A stretch of 64,000 nucleotides of DNA from Hyphomicrobiales bacterium (GTDB lineage: Bacteria; Pseudomonadota; Alphaproteobacteria; Rhizobiales; JACESI01): the NCBI GenBank assembly GCA_039989895.1, contig JBDXGY010000006.1, forward strand, positions 310,001 to 374,000, written 5' to 3'. The notes beneath the pieces were generated by a model. It saw only the letters and a program-made list of their open reading frames with translations. It was not told the DNA's origin and searched no databases. This document shows, piece by piece, positions 1 to 6,923 of this stretch (its first letter is position 1; each line of letters begins with the position of its first letter). A program made the translations under genes and the position numbers.

Positions 1-23
1 TTTATCAACGGAGAGATTGTGTA

Positions 24-842
24 GTGCGTATAATAATTCAATGTCTAATCGGATTGATAGTTGCCGTGTCCGCATCATTGGCACAGGCAGACACAATGCG
101 CCTTGCGGTCACCACATCATTTCATAATTCTGGTTTGTCTGACGTTCTTTTGCCTGAAATCAAAAAAGACACCGGCATTGATGTCCAGCTTTTAGTCGTT
201 GGCACGGGACAGGCATTGAAGCTGGGTCGTCAAGGCGATGTGGATGCGGTGCTGGTGCACTCTAAAAAAGCGGAAGACAAATTTATCGAAGATGGTTTCG
301 GCACAGCCCGCACCGAGATCATGTATAATGATTTCGTCTTTGTTGGCCCAAAATACGACCATGCAAAAGTGGCCGAAGCACTAGATGCGCTGGCAGCTTT
401 AAAAGCGATCGCCAGAATACAAGCGCCGTTTGTGTCACGGGGCGATGATAGTGGTACGCATAAACGCGAAGTTTCCCTTTGGAAGGAAGCGGGTTTTGAT
501 ACATCAACATTGGATAGCGAATGGTATGGGCAAGTTGGGGCCGGCATGGGCGCGGCCTTGAATATTGCCAGCGGTTTGAATGGTTATATCCTCGCTGACC
601 GCGCTTCTTGGCTAAACTTTAAAAACAAGGGGGAGCTTGTGCTTTTAAATGCTGGTGATAAGCGCTTGTTCAACCAATATGCGCTTTTGACGCTGAACAC
701 TGATAAGCATCCCCATGTGAAAGCCGAGATATCTGAGAAATTGAAAAACTGGCTCATCAGTAAGCGTGGGCAGGCTCTCATCGGGGCTTATGAAATATCG
801 GGTCAAACGCTGTTTGTGCCCAATGCTAAAAAGGTGAATTGA
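24..842 (+). CDS. tupA: Tungstate ABC transporter substrate-binding protein TupA
   Basis: Periplasmic oxyanion-binding protein that captures tungstate for an ABC importer. The first 22 residues form a signal peptide ending in a likely cleavage site after AQA. The TupA-type ligand-loop motifs TTSFHNSG (residues 30-37) and SRGDDSGTH (about 138-146) are present, and 272 residues is normal for the family. The start is GTG, preceded by GGAGAG with 8 nt spacing. The permease and ATPase genes (tupB, tupC) are not visible and may lie upstream of the window. Closeness to a formate dehydrogenase locus suggests it supplies W (or Mo) to that enzyme's pterin cofactor; this link is inferred. It could bind molybdate as well. 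Confidence 0.88.
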   Translation: MRIIIQCLIGLIVAVSASLAQADTMRLAVTTSFHNSGLSDVLLPEIKKDTGIDVQLLVVGTGQALKLGRQGDVDAVLVHSKKAEDKFIEDGFGTARTEIMYNDFVFVGPKYDHAKVAEALDALAALKAIARIQAPFVSRGDDSGTHKREVSLWKEAGFDTSTLDSEWYGQVGAGMGAALNIASGLNGYILADRASWLNFKNKGELVLLNAGDKRLFNQYALLTLNTDKHPHVKAEISEKLKNWLISKRGQALIGAYEISGQTLFVPNAKKVN

Positions 843-844
843 TC

Positions 845-1138
845 ATGAGCAAAGAAGAAGGTAATCGCGAAGAACGGCGTGCAGCGCGAGCCGAGGGCAA
901 GCTTGATACGGCGGCCTTTTTGAAACTGGCAGATGGTTTCATCGATGTGGCTAATCGCCAAAATCAAAAAGTACAGGCGACAGACTTGCAAATGGCATTT
1001 CTCTTTGCGGCCGCGCGTTATAATTCTCATGTGGCTAAGAATGTTTTGGAAGTGGATAATCACGAAGAGTACGTCAACAAAATGATGCAAACATATGGAG
1101 AAATGCTGCGCAATCATCTTGCTGATCCAAGTACGTAA
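845..1138 (+). CDS. DUF3144 family protein
   Basis: Small soluble protein of about 97 residues whose core (FIDVANRQ followed by FLFAAARYNSHV) matches the DUF3144 pattern as I remember it. The function of this family is unknown. I start it at the ATG preceded by AAGGTG with 8 nt spacing, 3 bp after the tupA stop, so it is probably cotranscribed with tupA. A TTG two codons upstream overlaps the tupA stop but is less likely. The N-terminus is highly charged (KEEGNREERRAARAEGK). The repeated peptide cassettes begin immediately after its stop codon. Confidence 0.7.
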   Translation: MSKEEGNREERRAARAEGKLDTAAFLKLADGFIDVANRQNQKVQATDLQMAFLFAAARYNSHVAKNVLEVDNHEEYVNKMMQTYGEMLRNHLADPST

Positions 1139-1222
1139 ATAATTATAATAATAACTTACATAAATATCAGACATAGTGTTCAGCAAATACTGTCAACCCT
1201 TTAATGAGGGCTATGTATAAGT

Positions 1223-1251
1223 TTGACTCTTTATTAGGATTTTTGTATTTA
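1223..1251 (+). promoter_or_regulatory. Promoter of precursor cassette 1
   Basis: TTGACT (1223-1228) and TATTTA (1246-1251) are separated by 17 bp. The same hexamer and spacing recur in the other two cassettes. A short inverted repeat (CCCT at 1197-1200, AGGG at 1207-1210) lies upstream. Confidence 0.65.
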
Positions 1252-1290
1252 TACAAGCCATCTAAGGTCATTAGATAATTGGAGGATAAA

Positions 1291-1407
1291 ATGACTAAGA
1301 AAACATACCAAAAGCCAACTTTAACAAAGCGCGAAAAACTTGAAGATATCACGGCGCTTTCAGAGAAAGTCGTCGGTCCTGTGGCATCGGGTAAATTTGC
1401 TTTATAA
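1291..1407 (+). CDS. RiPP-like precursor peptide, copy 1
   Basis: A 38-residue peptide with a GGAGG ribosome site 5 nt before its ATG. After MTKK it has the leader TYQKPTLTKREKLEDITA, which carries the Y-x-x-P-x-L and penultimate-Thr pattern typical of proteobacterial lasso-type RiPP leaders. The remaining 16 residues, LSEKVVGPVASGKFAL, form the presumed core. They contain PVASG, shared with copies 2 and 3, and a copy-specific tail KFAL. There is no Asp/Glu at core positions 7-9, so classical lasso macrolactam formation is unlikely if the leader ends at Ala22. No maturation protease, cyclase or exporter is visible beside it. The gene is strongly supported by three-fold repetition; the chemistry of any product is unknown. 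Confidence 0.75.
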   Translation: MTKKTYQKPTLTKREKLEDITALSEKVVGPVASGKFAL

Positions 1408-1449
1408 CAAACTCTTTGAGTTGGCCCTTCCGGTGCCGACTTAGCTGAA

Positions 1450-1509
1450 ATGAACAAACGCTGGATTTGGGTGCTCATCATGGATGGTCACCCAAATCCA
1501 AGGCGATGA
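1450..1509 (+). other. Conserved micro-ORF overlapping the cassette hairpin (copy 1)
   Basis: ATG to TGA encodes the 19-residue MNKRWIWVLIMDGHPNPRR. Equivalent ORFs exist in unit 2 (1873-1932, ending HSKPRR) and unit 3 (2291-2347, ending HSKPK). No ribosome site is evident, and the ORF coincides with the hairpin stem, so its conservation may reflect RNA structure. I record it without claiming it is translated. Confidence 0.25.
1462..1500 (+). terminator. Hairpin after precursor copy 1
   Basis: A perfect 12-bp inverted repeat (TGGATTTGGGTG / CACCCAAATCCA) with a 15-nt loop that can itself form CATC-ATG-GATG. It lacks a following U-run, so it may be an mRNA-stabilising 3' structure or a Rho-type end instead of an intrinsic terminator. 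Equivalent structures lie at 1885-1923 and 2303-2341, each with one mismatch and one G-U pair. A second small hairpin (GATGATT-AGA-AATCATC, 1505-1521) follows and recurs in unit 2. Confidence 0.5.
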
Positions 1510-1654
1510 TTAGAAATCATCTGGCCGTTTCAAGCATGTGATGTGTTATGTCATGTTGCTATATAGAAATTAAATATAACAATAACTTACATAAATATCA
1601 GACATAGTATTCAGCAAATACTGTCAGCACTTTAATGAGCGCTATGTGCAAAGT

Positions 1655-1683
1655 TTGACTCATTTCTTTGAGTAAAATATAAA
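1655..1683 (+). promoter_or_regulatory. Promoter of precursor cassette 2
   Basis: TTGACT (1655-1660), 17-bp spacer, TATAAA (1678-1683). The -10 element runs into an AT-rich microrepeat found only in this copy. Confidence 0.65.
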
Positions 1684-1717
1684 ATATAAAATATAAAATA
1701 TATTACAGGGGAATAAA

Positions 1718-1834
1718 ATGACTAAGAAGACATACCAAAAGCCAACTTTAACAAAGCGCGAAAAACTTGAAGATATCACGGCGATTGTAAAGAACGTCGC
1801 TCCTGTGGCATCGGGTCTCGTTTCAGTTAGTTAA
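1718..1834 (+). CDS. RiPP-like precursor peptide, copy 2
   Basis: A 38-residue paralogue preceded by CAGGGGAATAAA. The first 22 residues are identical to copy 1, with a single synonymous AAA/AAG change visible. The presumed core is IVKNVAPVASGLVSVS: it keeps PVASG and has no Asp or Glu anywhere, so it cannot form a lasso-type isopeptide ring. The C-terminus is rich in Ser and Val and contains no Cys. Leader conservation against core divergence is the usual signature of a duplicated RiPP substrate. No modifying enzyme is adjacent. Confidence 0.75.
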   Translation: MTKKTYQKPTLTKREKLEDITAIVKNVAPVASGLVSVS

Positions 1835-1884
1835 AATGCTTGAGTTGGCCCTCCGGTGCCGACTTAGCTGAAATGAACAAACGC

Positions 1885-1923
1885 TGGATTTGGGTGCTCA
1901 TCATGGATGGTCACTCAAAACCA
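1885..1923 (+). terminator. Hairpin after precursor copy 2
   Basis: Same structure as in unit 1: TGGATTTGGGTG pairs with CACTCAAAACCA using one G-U pair and one A/A mismatch. The small GATGATT/AATCATC hairpin follows at 1928-1944. Confidence 0.45.
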
Positions 1924-2077
1924 AGGCGATGATTAGAAATCATCTGGCCGTTTCAAGCATGTGATGTGTTATGTCATGTTGCTATATAGAAGTTAAATAT
2001 AACAATAACTTATAGAAATATCAGACATAGTATTCAGCAAATACTGTCAGCGCTTTAATGGGCGCTATGTGCAAAGT

Positions 2078-2106
2078 TTGACTCATTTCTTTGAGTAAAA
2101 TATTAA
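2078..2106 (+). promoter_or_regulatory. Promoter of precursor cassette 3
   Basis: TTGACT (2078-2083), 17-bp spacer, TATTAA (2101-2106). Upstream, AGCGC (2049-2053) and GCGCT (2062-2066) form a perfect inverted repeat at the same place as the imperfect ones in units 1 and 2. Confidence 0.65.
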
Positions 2107-2126
2107 ATATATTACAGGGGAATAAA

Positions 2127-2252
2127 ATGACTAAGAAAACATACCAAAAGCCAACTTTAACAAAGCGCGAAAAACTTGAAGGTATCACGGCGCTTGTAAA
2201 GAGCGTCGATCCTGTGGCATCGGGTCCCAGTTCACTTGTTAATGGCCAATAA
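2127..2252 (+). CDS. RiPP-like precursor peptide, copy 3
   Basis: A 41-residue paralogue preceded by CAGGGGAATAAA. The leader differs from the other copies only in EGITA for EDITA. The presumed core LVKSVDPVASGPSSLVNGQ keeps PVASG but has a longer, distinct tail ending NGQ. An Asp occurs at core position 6 only. The cassette ends near the formyltransferase-fold gene, the only enzyme gene that could be argued to be associated on position, and that association is speculative. Confidence 0.73.
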   Translation: MTKKTYQKPTLTKREKLEGITALVKSVDPVASGPSSLVNGQ

Positions 2253-2420
2253 AGTGCTTGAGTTGGCCCTCCGGTGCCGACTTAGCTGAAATGAACAAAC
2301 GCTGGATTTGGGTGCTCATCATGGATGGTCACTCAAAACCAAAGTAGTACGTTTAGACGCAAATAAAAGGCATAAAATCTGACCATTAGTTGCTCTCCAA
2401 AACATGACTTCTCATGCGCA

Positions 2421-3374
2421 TTGGTTTGTGAATCTGACTATCTTGGCCAAAGTGCCTATGAAGCGCTCCTCGCAAATGGTTTTCATGTGCCGTGTATTTG
2501 GAGCGTAAAGGCGGATGATTTTTCTAGTAAATCGCGCCTTCGGCTGGCATTCAGTTCAAAAAAACGAAGAAATAAATATTCATTCGTTTTGCATGCCAAA
2601 AACAACAACTGCAAAATAATTGATATTAGCGCGCGCGGCGAAAAATGCTTGCAAGAGGCGCTGTCGCATTCTCAGCAACCTGATATGATTTTAGTTGCGG
2701 GATCCTCAGTTATTTTTCCAGCCGCTTTTTTGAATGGTTTGACAATACCGATCATCAACATACATCCAGCCCTGCTGCCAGCGTATCGGGGGCCAGCTCC
2801 TTCCCATGCATTAGTGCTGAATGATGATGCCGATAATTTTGGTGGAATGACCGCGCATTTGCTTGTGTCTAAAATTGATGCGGGCGCGATCATCAAACAA
2901 TATAAAGTGGCTTTGTCTGATTATCCCACTATTGCTGCTTGGACGCTTGCTGCTACACGGCGCTGCGATGATTTGGTGCGTGATGGCATTATTCCTTATC
3001 TGCAGGGTCAATTGACCCCGACACAACAAGATGAACAATTGGCCAGTTATCACGCACTGAAAGATGTGCCACAGTCGATTTCAGCGGATATGTCTTTAGC
3101 CGATGCTGAAAACTTCATCTTAAAAGCACCAGAAATTTATACTCATACAAAAGTCGATTTTGTTGATGCAAAAAATCGCACTCATAGTCTTCGTGTCATT
3201 GGTTCGCTGAAAAAACGGGGACTGCCGACGGGAATGCCCGCGAAGCGTGGCTTTAATCGGCTTGAAATGGACCTGAGCGATGCGAGGGTATCGTTCAGGC
3301 TTAACCATCGTATGCGGCGTTGTTGGGAAAAAATCAAACGCTCTTTATCATTGAGTAGGTCAAATAAACATTGA
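2421..3374 (+). CDS. Formyltransferase-fold protein, start uncertain
   Basis: A member of the N10-formyl-THF-dependent formyltransferase fold. The catalytic triad is visible as Asn113 and His115 in INIHPALLPAYRG and Asp153 in KIDAGAI, so the enzyme is probably active. It lacks the usual length of methionyl-tRNA formyltransferase C-terminal domains and ends in a basic tail (HRMRRCWEKIKRS). The only in-frame start is TTG, without a clear ribosome site. An out-of-frame ATG at 2414 gives MRIGL then stop; dropping one G near 2423-2424 would give MRIVCESDYLG, the expected beginning of this fold. So the gene may be frameshifted at its very start, or a sequencing error may be present. The substrate is unknown; sugar-amine or peptide formylation are possibilities. 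Confidence 0.65.
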   Translation: MVCESDYLGQSAYEALLANGFHVPCIWSVKADDFSSKSRLRLAFSSKKRRNKYSFVLHAKNNNCKIIDISARGEKCLQEALSHSQQPDMILVAGSSVIFPAAFLNGLTIPIINIHPALLPAYRGPAPSHALVLNDDADNFGGMTAHLLVSKIDAGAIIKQYKVALSDYPTIAAWTLAATRRCDDLVRDGIIPYLQGQLTPTQQDEQLASYHALKDVPQSISADMSLADAENFILKAPEIYTHTKVDFVDAKNRTHSLRVIGSLKKRGLPTGMPAKRGFNRLEMDLSDARVSFRLNHRMRRCWEKIKRSLSLSRSNKH

Positions 3375-3380
3375 CCATTG

Positions 3381-3398
3381 CAAATCAAAAAGGATTTG
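3381..3398 (+). terminator. Terminator after the formyltransferase gene
   Basis: CAAATC-AAAAAG-GATTTG followed by TTTT, between convergent genes. The stem is short (6 bp). Confidence 0.45.
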
Positions 3399-3432
3399 TT
3401 TTGGTATCTAGGGCGTGCCCAAGCGTCTGTGA

Positions 3433-4095
3433 TTAAGTATCAAACTGCAAGCGTTGACGCAGTGATACGCGGGGTCGTTCAATCGGGACTTCTTCTAAGG
3501 CAAGCTCACCATCATCAAGGGCAACAATGTCAGGCATTTCATCATTAGTCTCTTTGGCTTCAGCCAAGGCTTCTTGCTCTTTCTTATAGGCTTCAGCTTC
3601 AGTGTTTAGCATTTCGTCTTCATCGTCTTGAGCATCCTGCGCAACTGCTTCCAGCTCTTCTTCGCTTTCTGTGTCTTCCTCTTCAAAAAGATATCCTTTT
3701 CCGATGCGATAAGCGGATTCGAATTTTTTCAAAATGAGGGCAGGGTCTGCGAAATTATCATCATAATCACAAAGACCATCAACATTGGCCAAGATCGGGT
3801 TTGACCGCCATAAAATACGCATGGCTTTTTGTCTGAGAAGTGATGGCACACCGTCTTTGAAATAGGCAGAAAAGTCAGAGTCATATTTCAATGATTCAAG
3901 ATCAATGGCTTCGGCAGCTAGTTTATTAGCTTCAAGTTCTGCGGCGCGTTCTTCGCTTATCTCAGAAGGAACATCGCTGGCTGCTTCCTCAGCAATCTGC
4001 GGGCTAACATCAAGTACTTCTTCGCCAGCGGCCACAGCTTGTTTGCGCTTAGACCAACGCGACATAAACCCTTCGTTGTTTTCTTGTTTTGTCAT
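3433..4095 (-). CDS. DUF3306 domain protein of formate dehydrogenase loci
   Basis: A 220-residue, strongly acidic soluble protein with the DUF3306 N-terminal signature FMSRWSKRKQ and the internal segment SLLRQKAMRILWRSNP. The middle and end are rich in Glu/Asp and probably disordered. The family is found next to formate dehydrogenase genes together with DUF3305, and its biochemical role is unknown. It lies 6 bp downstream of the DUF3305 gene and is surely cotranscribed with it. Both are divergent from the multi-cluster ferredoxin-like gene, so they probably share a regulatory region near 4.7 kb. Confidence 0.75.
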   Translation of the reverse strand: MTKQENNEGFMSRWSKRKQAVAAGEEVLDVSPQIAEEAASDVPSEISEERAAELEANKLAAEAIDLESLKYDSDFSAYFKDGVPSLLRQKAMRILWRSNPILANVDGLCDYDDNFADPALILKKFESAYRIGKGYLFEEEDTESEEELEAVAQDAQDDEDEMLNTEAEAYKKEQEALAEAKETNDEMPDIVALDDGELALEEVPIERPRVSLRQRLQFDT

Positions 4096-4101
4096 TGTCG
4101 T

Positions 4102-4662
4102 TTAATGCCGTGTTGTTGTGGCAAAAATAGGTGACTTGCCAAATTTATGCTCATCAATATCGAGTTTATCGCGGCGACGTTTTATGAAAACCTCTTCTTT
4201 ATGATGCTCTTGTACGAATGCTTTTATCCACTCGAATATGGCCGATGGCATAGGCACTTTTTCGATTATATCTTCTGATGTATCGAGATAATCTTGAGCG
4301 TCATAAGGCGAAGCTGTAACCATATGCGCCTCAATTGGCCGACCTGTAGGATCATCATTTTCACGCAAAACCACATAAAGATGAGGAGCTTCATTCTCAA
4401 GGTTCATTTTGAATGCTTCGGTTTCTTTGCGATGAAGAACCAGCTGTAATGTGGCTATATGGTAGTGAGTCCAGTCTTCGCCTTCTTGGAGCGTCACCCA
4501 ATCATCAATGAGGGCGGCACCTGGAATAACCTCAACAGGTTTCCATATCCAATCCCCCCACGGGTGCTTGGATTTTCGTTTCTCAATGACAATACCAAGC
4601 GGGATTTTCATCTCACGCTTTGTTATAATATCATCCACATTTTCAAAAGCATCAGTGCTCAC
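4102..4662 (-). CDS. DUF3305 domain protein of formate dehydrogenase loci
   Basis: About 186 residues. The motif IPLGIVIEKRKSKHPWGDWIWKPVEVIPGA is characteristic of DUF3305, quoted here in parts: VIEKRKSKHPWGDWIWKPV. I choose a GTG start (MSTDAF) because GGAGG lies 8 nt upstream of it; an ATG 21 nt further upstream would place that ribosome site inside the gene. The family is linked to formate dehydrogenase clusters, function unknown. It has no signal peptide or membrane segment. It precedes the DUF3306 gene in a two-gene unit. Confidence 0.75.
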   Translation of the reverse strand: MSTDAFENVDDIITKREMKIPLGIVIEKRKSKHPWGDWIWKPVEVIPGAALIDDWVTLQEGEDWTHYHIATLQLVLHRKETEAFKMNLENEAPHLYVVLRENDDPTGRPIEAHMVTASPYDAQDYLDTSEDIIEKVPMPSAIFEWIKAFVQEHHKEEVFIKRRRDKLDIDEHKFGKSPIFATTTRH

Positions 4663-4803
4663 ATTCAACTCCTCCAAGAGCATTGTTACTATACTAGCTG
4701 TAAGAAGCTCCTTTTGTCATCAATTATGAGTATGTGACTCTAGGCTAATTGCCAAATTGGCCAAGTCGTGATTGTGTATGTTGTGATATTTTGGGAGGAA
4801 TTC

Positions 4804-6834
4804 ATGGGCGATCTGCCGCGTGTGCTTATTTGTAATTGTGAAAAGACCATGGCGCTTGATGGCAAAGTTATCGGTGAAGCACTTGGTGTGGATGAGCTTA
4901 AAGTTCATACTAATTTGTGTCGCCGTGATTTGTCTGCTTTTGAAAAAGAGGCAAGCGCTGAAGGGCAGCTGATTGTTGCCTGTACACAAGAAGCTCCCTT
5001 GTTCTCTGAAGTCATTGATGAAGCTGGCTTGGGCGCTGATGCGCGCTATGTGAATATACGCGAGCGGGCCGGTTGGTGCGAAACATCTTCTTCCGCGAAT
5101 GCAAAAATTGCAGCTCTCATTGCTGAGGCAACACTGGATAGTAAGCCTGCGCGTCTACGATCAATTCAATCAGATGGTCTGTGTCTTGTTTATGGTAAGG
5201 GCCAAGAAGCGCTTGAGGCCGCGAAATTACTGTCGCCTCGTTTATCTGTTACCTTGATTTTAAGCGATGCAAGTGACGTTATATTGCCGCAAGTCCTTGA
5301 TTTTGCAATATATCAAGGCACATTGAAAAATGTATCAGGTTCCTTGGGTGGCTATGATATTACAGTAGATAATTACGCGCCATTGGTGCCATCTTCACGC
5401 AATGAGCCAGCCTTTGTGATGGCCAAGAACGACGCAAAATCACGTTGTAGCCTTATCCTTGATATGAGCGGTGAACCTGCCATGGTGTCGGGGCACCACA
5501 AGCGCGATGGCTATGCTCATGTTGACGCAGCTGATCCTGCGGCTGTGATGCGGGCAATCTTTGATCTAAGCGATATGGTGGGCGAATTTGAAAAGCCGAT
5601 TTATGTCGATTATGACGCTAATATTTGCGCCCACTCACGCAATCAAAAAACGGGCTGTTCCAAATGTCTCGATGTGTGCCCTGCGGGCGCCATTGGGGAA
5701 GATGGCGATCATGTTGCCATTGATCCACTTATTTGTGGCGGCTGCGGCTCCTGCCATGCGGTTTGCCCAAGCGGTGCCATTTCTTATAATTACCCAAACC
5801 GGCAAGATATCATTCAGCGCCTTTTCACATTGTGTGAAAATTATAATAAGGCAGGTGGCGAGAAGCCTGCACTCCTCGTGCATGATGAAGAATATGGCTC
5901 ACCACTGATTGACGCTGTATCGCGCTTTGGGCGTGGCCTGCCGGATAATGTTATCCCTTTCGCCGTACATTCAACAACCGTGTTTGGTCACACAGAAATG
6001 CTGGCCGCTTTCTCTGGCGGTTTTGGATCAATTGTATTTTTGAACGACCCACAAAAATCGGAAGAACTTGATGGGCTTGAGGTCGAGATCAATCTTACCG
6101 AATCTATTGCTCAATCCTTGAAAATAGAGGGAAGCATCATTTCTTCAACAAACCCAGATCCTGATGCGCTCGAAGAGGTGCTTTATGGCTTGGAGGTGGC
6201 TGATTTGCCGGTTGCAACTTTTGCTGCAGTTGGCGAGAAACGTGCGCTGACTCGTCTGGCAATTAGCAAACTTGCTGAAAATTCGAACATCGATGCGCCG
6301 ATTGATTTACCAGAAAATGCACCCTATGGCCGTGTCAATATTGATATTGATGCTTGTACTTTGTGTATGGCTTGCGTTTCAGCCTGTCCTGCAAACGCGC
6401 TTCTTGATACACCTGATACGCCGCAGCTTCGCTTCGTTGAACAGGCCTGTGTGCAATGTTCTCTTTGTGTCAAAACATGCCCTGAAAAAGCACTCTCGCT
6501 TGAGCCGCGCTTTGATTGGACAGCAGATGCCATGCAGCCGATCACACTGAACGAAGAAGAGCCATTTGAGTGCGTTCGATGCGGCACTCCTTTTGCAACA
6601 AAATCAACAATCGATCGCATCTCGAACCAATTGGCTGGCAAGCATTACATGTATGAAGGCGAAGAACGCGCAGAACTGCTTAAAATGTGCGGGGATTGCC
6701 GCGTTGCCGTACAAGCTGAAGGTGGGAAAGATCCTTTTGCCTCAGGCGAGCGCCCGCGCATTCGTACCACTGATGATTATATTGAAAGCGACAAGCAGGG
6801 TCTGTCAGTGGATGATTTTCTGATCAAGCACTAA
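4804..6834 (+). CDS. 4Fe-4S dicluster ferredoxin-like protein of formate dehydrogenase locus
   Basis: A 676-residue cytoplasmic iron-sulfur protein. Two double-cluster ferredoxin modules are visible: one around residues 275-325 (CSKCLDVCP, then CGGCGSCHAVCP) and one around 518-575 (CTLCMACVSACP, then CVQCSLCVKTCP). A C-terminal Cys pair arrangement near residues 589-632 (ECVRCG and MCGDC) resembles a zinc ribbon. The N-terminus contains another Cys pair (ICNCEKTM). GGGAGGA precedes the chosen ATG by 4 nt; an upstream in-frame start would add 12 hydrophobic residues and is less likely. It is divergent from DUF3305/3306 and is probably an electron-transfer or assembly factor for FDH. The precise role is unknown. 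Confidence 0.82.
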   Translation: MGDLPRVLICNCEKTMALDGKVIGEALGVDELKVHTNLCRRDLSAFEKEASAEGQLIVACTQEAPLFSEVIDEAGLGADARYVNIRERAGWCETSSSANAKIAALIAEATLDSKPARLRSIQSDGLCLVYGKGQEALEAAKLLSPRLSVTLILSDASDVILPQVLDFAIYQGTLKNVSGSLGGYDITVDNYAPLVPSSRNEPAFVMAKNDAKSRCSLILDMSGEPAMVSGHHKRDGYAHVDAADPAAVMRAIFDLSDMVGEFEKPIYVDYDANICAHSRNQKTGCSKCLDVCPAGAIGEDGDHVAIDPLICGGCGSCHAVCPSGAISYNYPNRQDIIQRLFTLCENYNKAGGEKPALLVHDEEYGSPLIDAVSRFGRGLPDNVIPFAVHSTTVFGHTEMLAAFSGGFGSIVFLNDPQKSEELDGLEVEINLTESIAQSLKIEGSIISSTNPDPDALEEVLYGLEVADLPVATFAAVGEKRALTRLAISKLAENSNIDAPIDLPENAPYGRVNIDIDACTLCMACVSACPANALLDTPDTPQLRFVEQACVQCSLCVKTCPEKALSLEPRFDWTADAMQPITLNEEEPFECVRCGTPFATKSTIDRISNQLAGKHYMYEGEERAELLKMCGDCRVAVQAEGGKDPFASGERPRIRTTDDYIESDKQGLSVDDFLIKH

Positions 6835-6881
6835 AATTAGAGAATGATTGGCGTTTATCCGGCCTTAAATTCTCGGCATGA

Positions 6882-6905
6882 GGCAAGCGAGATAGCTCGC
6901 TTGCC
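6882..6905. terminator. Bidirectional hairpin between convergent genes
   Basis: A perfect 10-bp inverted repeat (GGCAAGCGAG / CTCGCTTGCC) with an ATAG tetraloop. It sits between the ferredoxin-like gene and the last gene of the opposing FDH operon. No U-run follows on either strand. Confidence 0.5.
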
Positions 6906-6923
6906 ATTAAATGTGCCTTACGC

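Larger units (their letters stand above)
1141..2342 (+). repeat. Three tandem ~425-bp cassettes, each holding a RiPP-like precursor gene
   Basis: Three direct repeats run from about 1141 to 1571, 1572 to 1994 and 1995 to 2342. Periods, measured at the shared ataact motif, are 431 and 423 bp. Each unit contains, in order, a conserved upstream block with a small inverted repeat, a TTGACT-17-TATxxA promoter, a purine-rich ribosome site, a short peptide gene, the block ttggccctccggtgcc, and a hairpin. Unit 2 has extra copies of an ATAAA/ATATAAA microrepeat between promoter and gene. Unit 3 loses homology at about 2342, where unique DNA leading to the formyltransferase gene begins. Flanks and leader codons are far more conserved than the 3' ends of the peptide genes. 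Confidence 0.92.

Noticed and set aside
803-1481. Minus-strand ORFs over and beyond the DUF3144 gene
   Set aside because: They cross the repeat cassettes without ribosome sites and are not preserved among the three copies.
1291-2252. Classical lasso-peptide cluster
   Set aside because: The leader resembles one, but the cores lack the ring-closing acid and no cyclase or protease gene is nearby.
1141-2342. CRISPR array or mobile-element repeats
   Set aside because: Units are about 425 bp and gene-bearing, without short spacers, transposase genes or terminal inverted repeats.
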